Shown here piece after piece: positions 58,261 through 64,000 of a stretch of DNA of 64,000 bases (its first letter is position 1; each line of letters starts with the position of its first letter). The notes under the pieces are model-generated. The model was not told where the DNA came from, ran no database searches, and was given only the letters and a program-made list of their open reading frames with translations. Made by a program: the position numbers and the translations under genes. Origin of the DNA: Elsinoe arachidis (lineage: Eukaryota > Ascomycota > Dothideomycetes > Myriangiales > Elsinoaceae); contig JAAPAX010000002.1 of assembly GCA_013372555.1 (NCBI GenBank), positions 3,968,001 through 4,032,000 on the forward strand. The letters are read 5' to 3'.

Positions 58261-59725
58261 CGTCCGAACCAGACTTTCGAGCCCTCTCAGGGTGAGACTA
58301 AGTCATTACTAACATACCAAGCCTTACTAATGCATTAAGCCATCACCAATACCTTTAGAGATATCCACGACATCCCGTGACTGCTGACGAGTCTCTTCCG
58401 GGTCCTGTCATTTCGATTCATGACTTACAGTAAGTCCAGATTCTGTCGGGTATTGTGCAAAGACAGAATGTGCCCGAGAACATGGCCGGTCGAACATGCG
58501 GCCAGCTGTCCCAGAACGATGGTCTCAGTGGTTGTCCATCGCGGCCAGCATAGAGCGCTTACGGACTTTTTACCGCGTCTCGATTGTGATTCCATCTTGC
58601 AGGAAGACTGCACATGTGGCCGCATGCTGCCGGGCAATGCTGCGAAAGCGATCAAACTTGTCTGAATGATCCATTCATATTAGAACCCATGCATGCTGTG
58701 CCTCGCGGTCGGCTTCTTGTCCATGGACAGAAGTACCTTGCTCGGTGTCACTTGTAGCAAGCCGCCAGTCTCATCCAGACACGGCGTGTGCACGGCCATC
58801 ATCGCTCATTCACCGCTCATGTCCCCGTACTGGCCGTTCGTCATGATGCTATGGCACCTTCTCGGCATCCCAGTTCTTGAGACTACTCATGATCGTCCCG
58901 AGGAAGCACCATTGAGATTGGATTGTTGGCGCACGGCATGGTCTTGTTGACGCAAATTGGTGCAGCTGCCAGATAGTTTTTGATACAGCGTACACTAGCT
59001 GTGGGGAGAGTTTGGGGGGGTCCGGCGTGAGTCGAGGGCGCGTGAGTCGAGGAAGTGAGCGAGGTTGTGTCTTCATCTCAGCAAAGGTATTAAATACCAA
59101 TTGGCGCGTCCAAGTCGATCGTGGTGGGATCAAAAAGTGGAAGGAAGATAAGGTACACTCGCGTTCCACTGCCTCGGCTTCCAGGAGCCAGCTACCTATC
59201 ACAGCCAATCACATGGCGTCTCCATGTCAGCAATGTCTGAAGCCTCCAAGGGCTTGCAATCTGCGACGAACAATGGATTCATCGACACAAATGTTGAGGA
59301 TCATCAGCTCCGAAGCGCTCGACAAATACTACGACCAAACAATCGGGAGTCGTGCGAGGGCCACTATCCAGCAATGCTCAACAGCTTGGCGAGGTGGTCT
59401 CTCCAGTATCAAATGCGGCTCCCACAATTTGTTGCAGAACCTCCCACAAAGCATGCTAGCCAGGCTTGAATGTCACCAAGATCGGGGAGCACCAACATCG
59501 CGGGAGTTGCGGCGTCTATTGTCAACATCCAAGAGACCGCGTTATGGGCAGTGAAGAGCGCTTCACCTAATTCATGAACAGTACTCGCCAAGCTTGATGT
59601 GTGGATACGACATTGCTAGTCTTGCGTACAGAACAGCTATCCTCTGCAAACCGCTCAACTGTTCGACATGCGAATGTACGGATCCTACCTCTATCTGTGA
59701 ATACCTGCTTCGTCGTGCAGTTGCT
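58261..59725. other. Intergenic region between transposon and rhodopsin-domain gene
   Basis: About 1.5 kb, normal composition. Several short open frames overlap on both strands; none shows a recognisable protein or consistent splice structure. Confidence 0.5.
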
Positions 59726-61025
59726 TCACCACTCCAGCTGGACTGACTTGACCGAACTGGACTTGTTCGACTCCTGCGCCACAGACGTTGTGCGCAGTAT
59801 TTCCATCGGGCCCACTTCCTGATCAGAGTCTGTGGCGAGGATATCGTCTTGACTGCCTTCTTTCGTGACGAAGATCTGATTCACGCTGGATTTGGTTATT
59901 GCATGGCGGACTTTGCCCGCGTAGCCCTTTTCGGGATTGACTCGGGTCTCAGACGAGACACTCGCTGTCTTCTTGATCTGTATCCTGCTTTTGATGTTGC
60001 GGGCGAAGAATGGTAGACAGCTCATGACGGTCTATGACAATGGTCAGAGGCCTGTGGTGTGTTATCGATACTTTTACACTTACTCCGACGTTGATCTCGA
60101 CGACGCCCATCAGAACGACCATAGTGTTGTCCCCATTTCCATTTTGAACCTGCCTGAGGTGAACAGCTCTTACGATAGACACCACTGTCGTCAGTAGGCC
60201 ACAAGCGAAAGTTGCTGCGGATGCGAAGTGCTGGTGATTGGTGATTGATCCGCTTCCCGGTACTCGTCGGAGGAGGACTGGCAGCGGTAGAAGGAAGATA
60301 ACGAAATCGCAGAGTATGCTTGTTGCCGCCATAGAAAATTGGACGGGCGGGAATGGCAAGTAGTGTCCAATAGCTGTGGGCGTGAAATTCTTGCTGATCT
60401 GTCGTTGTGTCAGAGATGCAGGTTTCATGATCTCCAGGTGAGGTACCGGCAAGCAGTTGAAGAAGTTGAGAAGTGTAAAGACAAGGTGGGTGGCAACCAC
60501 GAACCAAGCGACGACTTTGACGGAACGTCGGTAATGCTTCTCAGGGGCACGCTGAACCATAGCTAGGCAAGTCAAGCATACAGCGAGCTTGTAGCCGGCC
60601 AAGCTGAGCATGTAGAATGGTTTGCCGGTGTATGATAGCTTGACCGCTTATCAGCTTATTACGGCACCACATTCGATGCACGACTCACCACTCTGAAGTC
60701 GTATGAGGTCGAAGCAGGTCGCATCGCGATAGGGAGACCAAGGCCCCACCTGGTCTGCACAATGGCGAGGCTACTGTAGGTCATGCTGAGGCCCTGACAA
60801 AAACATTAACGATGATGTGTGGCGAGAACATCGTAGATGGCTCACTGCGGTGACGAGTGTGACATAGCCATCGGCTCCAGTGGTCCCCCGTCGAGGTCTC
60901 TGCATGGTAGTCCTTGCCACGACCGCAAAGAGCATAGCAAGGGTTGTAGTCGCGCAGACCGCGATAATAGTTGGGTATCTTGACGCTTCATTCACCTCCG
61001 CACTGGCATCATGAACCCAGGCCAC
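59726..61025 (-). CDS. Fungal rhodopsin-fold (PTH11-like) integral membrane protein, 5' end uncertain
   Basis: Exons 61025-60846, 60793-60689, 60638-60084 and 60031-59726; introns of 52, 50 and 52 bp; about 381 aa from 61025. Seven hydrophobic segments, with the family pattern GADGYVTLVTA, then RWGLGLP, then GKPFYMLSLAGYKLAVCLTCL, FNCLPV, an ILCDFVIFLLPLPVL helix and VEINVGTVMSCLPFF crossing the last intron. Fungal proteins of this type are predicted 7-TM surface receptors or sensors; the cytosolic tail here is Ser/charged-rich. The first exon frame has no ATG until 60935 (inside the first helix) yet is open back to about 61150, so an upstream exon carrying the start is probably missing from this model. 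Confidence 0.78.
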
Positions 61026-62280
61026 CTTGAACAGTCTGCGACACGGCCAGTTGGACGCAATTGATTGAAGCTCAAATTCAACCTCGAGCCTCGCGTGGAA
61101 GGGGACGAGGGGGAGAGAAAGTTGCCCAGGGTCTAAAAGAGGGAATCATAGAAGATGATATCTTGCGCGCATACCTCGATTACCACACAAGATCTGCACT
61201 GTAACACCACTGAAAGCATGTCCCATCCACAAGCAAGCATCCCGTTTCCGCATGGACAGCTGCTGTGCCTCTTCATTGCCGTGCACTTCACGCAGGCGAT
61301 ATCCTCTGCGCGCCGCACTCATGCATGTGCCACGCGAGACAAAGATCGTCCAGAGGAGACCAGTCTTGATTGAGATGGACATTAAATTTGCAGTAGTGCC
61401 TGTGTTGTTATTGGCCAAGGATAGATACTAACATATCCCCAACAATTCGGCCCATGTCAGGTTTCCAGTCACCATGTGTGAGAGTAGTTTAGATCTGCTT
61501 GTGATCCTTACATTGACTCTCCACCATCATTGCGGGAGGGTCAAAGGGACATTGCTTCGGGGCACGGTCTTGCATGATTCAGGTGCAGGGTAAGGCGCGA
61601 CGGTGGCGTAGATGGTATATTTCCAGGTGCTAGATGGTAGGAACCGGTGCAACGGCCGAGGTAGATACTGAGTAACCACTTGATTGAGAATAGTTCAAAT
61701 AGACAAGTGTGGTCTGTGACCATTGTGCCGATAGGGTGATGATGTCTGGTGATCTGTGAGGTTGGCAGTAAGCGAGATGTTTGAAGGTAGAGCGGGCAGA
61801 TTAAAAAACGTCAGACCAGGCGGGGAACATCTCCCGAAGACCCTTGTCGTGCCACATGGATCATTGATCTTCCGACGCGCAACTTTATCAAGAAGGCGGC
61901 TGTTTTCATCACTGACACCGTCAAGAGATCGACAGTTCACCGGTACTCAAACCCTACCGATCACGCTTGTGCCTCTTGACATGGAGCCATCAAGACATGC
62001 GGTGATCCGTCGTGTCCCCATGCTCTGAAGGGAGCCTGTATCTTAGCCATGTCCCGGAGTGGTGCAATTGGTCTTCATTTTCCCGACACTTCCAGATCGA
62101 TCTGCCTGGGGCTGCCACTTGAGTCGCGATGCATTTGGCGGGGAGGCAAACAGCTTTGGTGCCTGACTGAAAGGCACTCACTTGCTCAAGTAATTAGGTC
62201 CTCCCCATTTGACAGCTGCACCTCGCCCGTCCGTATGTCGACTCAAATCTCACATCGTCTCTGCATTCACGCCGCCCAAC
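61026..62280. other. Divergent intergenic region
   Basis: About 1.25 kb between the rhodopsin-domain gene and the MFS gene. May contain the missing first exon of the former. No other feature supported. Confidence 0.5.
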
Positions 62281-63958
62281 ATGTCGAAAGAGCACTCTAT
62301 GGAGACCGCGAGTGCGGATTCCATTCAAGGACGACATAAGTACGCAGGCAGTCTTGACGAAAAGCAAGCGGATGGAGCGCTGCTCTTCTTACGAGACAAT
62401 GCAGCTACACTCCCAAGTACAACCTCAGAGGACGACATTCGCCGCGTGCGTCGAAAGGTCGATCTTCGCATCATACCATTCCTTGCTCTCATTTACTTTC
62501 TAAACTTCATCGACAAGATTGTACTCAATGTGGGTCCATCAAAGCTGTCAGGACCGGTACACGCTATCAAATTCATCAGTATGCAAATGTCATGGGCATC
62601 TCACAAGATCTAAACCTTCGCGGCAACGATTTCAGCAATGCTTCCTCTGCATTCTGGATTGCAGTGCTCTTAGCAGAACTTCCGAACAGTCAGTGTGCAA
62701 TCCTGTTTGCAGCATTCGGCTAACATGGTCAGTGTTCCTGCTGCAGCGGCTACCCACAAGCAAGTGGCTTGGCTTCTGTCTGGCATGCTGGGGAATCTCT
62801 ACTGCTTGCACAGCTGGCACTTCGAATTACCATGGATTGCTGGCGACTCGGATATTCAGCGGCGCTTTCGAGTCCACCGTCCCGCCTGCTCTCATGCAGA
62901 TCACCGGCCGCTGGTATATCCGGGAAGAGCTTATCTCAAGAGTGGTACTTTGGTACCTCGGAACGGCGACGGGTTTCATTTTCGGCGGTCTCATATCTTG
63001 GGCTTTCCAGCATGTCGGACCGGGTGCAGCGCTTGAAAGCTGGCGCATCATGTAAGGCTCTTTGGCAATACTCAGGAGCGACTTTTAACGTATACACAGG
63101 TTCATTGCTTTAGGCTGCTTCACTATCATGGTAGGTGTTTGTGTGGCTCTCTTCGTACCTGAGACACCGATGGATGCCAAATTTTTGGACAATGATGAGA
63201 CGAAGGCTCTACTGGACCACGTCAAGAGGAACCAGACCGGCGTTCAAAACAAGAAGTTGCAGACTCGGCAGATCAAGGAGGCTTTCACAGATATCCAACT
63301 CTGGGCTCAATGGCTCATCATGCTGCTGAATGGCGGTGGGGGAGGTGTCATAACAGCATATTCCTCGACACTCATACGAAGTTTTGGATTCCAGCCCAAG
63401 CAGGCAGCATTACTCAACATGGGCTCCGGGGGAGTCGGAATCACAGCATGCATTGTGTCTACGGTCATTGTCCACAAAACAGGCCATAGGTGGGCAGGAA
63501 TCGTAGGCGTAGCGATCCCAACAATCGTCGGAGCTGGGCTCATGTCCTTTTTGTCATCGCAGAACCGCTCCGGATCCCTCGCCGGCATCTATCTAGTCAA
63601 TACATCCATCGCCATGGTACCAATTCAGTTCTCTTGGATGATCACCAATGTTTCGGGGCAGACGAAGCGGGCCATTGCCTTCACCGTCCTCAATGCTGCG
63701 TTTGCTCTTGGAAACATCATCGGCCCACAGACATTCCAAGCAAGAGATGCGCCGACATACAGACCGGCAAGATTGTCGATGTTTACCATGCAGTGTATCA
63801 TCGTCATCGTCTCGATCTGCTTAGCTCTTTATTACAGGCGGGAGAATGGCAAGCGGAATGCTCGAGCAGGCGCCGTAGACGGCTCAAAGCTATCGTATGA
63901 GGAAGCATTCCGTGAAGATACGGACAAGCTGCGCTCGAACTTTAGATATGCATATTAG
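62281..63958 (+). CDS. MFS permease of the anion:cation symporter family
   Basis: Four exons: 62281-62529, 62580-62688, 62733-63051 and 63100-63958; introns of 50, 44 and 48 bp, the second with a GCTAAC branch site. The product is 511 aa, the usual family length. The first helix reads RIIPFLALIYFLNFIDKIVLNYANVMGI across the first junction, the normal position of the ACS D-R/K motif. Further on are ELPN, LLQRLPTSKWLG, RIFSGAFESTVPPALMQITGRWY and, in the second half, GSGGVGITACI and FALGNIIGPQTFQ. Substrates in this family include nicotinate, pantothenate, allantoate and other organic anions; none can be assigned. The ATG at 62281 is the first in frame. Confidence 0.93.
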
Positions 63959-64000
63959 ATACACTCTCACAGGTAGAATGATCAGTCTTTCCAGCATTGC

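Noticed and set aside
59012..59554. 180-codon ORF upstream of the rhodopsin-domain gene
   Set aside because: No family resemblance, no conserved-looking segments, overlaps other random frames.
1..64000. CRISPR arrays, rRNA and tRNA genes
   Set aside because: No regularly spaced repeats or rRNA sequence seen; I did not recognise any tRNA by eye, though a covariance-model scan would be decisive.

Overview
The window looks like a chromosome segment of a filamentous ascomycete (Pezizomycotina), most likely a dothideomycete. Coding genes carry very short introns (44-58 bp, GT-AG with one GC-AG). Gene families are typical of such fungi: a Zn2Cys6 regulator, secreted cutinase, PhoD phosphatase, allantoate-type MFS permeases, a fungal rhodopsin-fold membrane protein, SDA1 and CENP-X. 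The DNA is two-speed. Gene-bearing segments of normal composition alternate sharply with blocks that are extremely AT-rich, TpA-saturated and CpA/TpG-poor, in which reading frames are full of TAG/TAA. That is the signature of repeat-induced point mutation (RIP) on transposons.

Layout: (1) 1-2757: Zn2Cys6 transcription factor and its upstream region. (2) 2758-19189: a RIP-degraded DNA transposon with about 30-bp terminal inverted repeats, split by a nested 11.3-kb LTR retrotransposon (4975-16254, 194-bp LTRs). (3) 19190-25500: secreted cutinase with a Gly-rich N-terminus, CENP-X (MHF2) homolog, secreted PhoD-type phosphatase. (4) 25500-28600: degraded element with a PIF/Harbinger-type DDE transposase on the minus strand. 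(5) 28600-45067: S66 LD-carboxypeptidase-like protein, MFS permease, DUF2235 hydrolase, SDA1, a METTL24-like methyltransferase, an unidentified multi-pass membrane protein and a small Cys-free secreted protein. (6) 44893-52945: a secreted-protein gene on the minus strand, broken in its last exon by a complete chromodomain Ty3/Gypsy element (45073-52223) with 231-bp LTRs and a perfect 5-bp target duplication (CATTT). (7) 53441-58260: a second, uninterrupted copy of the DNA transposon family seen in block 2. (8) 58260-64000: fungal rhodopsin-domain gene and a second MFS permease.

The genes do not form an obvious pathway or biosynthetic cluster. Housekeeping genes (SDA1, CENP-X) sit beside outward-facing genes (cutinase, phosphatase, secreted proteins, transporters), and the outward-facing ones lie closest to the RIP blocks. 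The most interesting structures are in the mobile DNA: the nested transposon with an extra 3' ORF of possible 2-oxoglutarate-oxygenase type; an antisense reading frame in the 3' part of the chromovirus; LTRs that record a spatial gradient of RIP; and a host gene inactivated both by insertion and by RIP-type stop codons just outside the element. Gene structures were built by eye from splice signals and frame continuity; transposon proteins were read through mutated frames.
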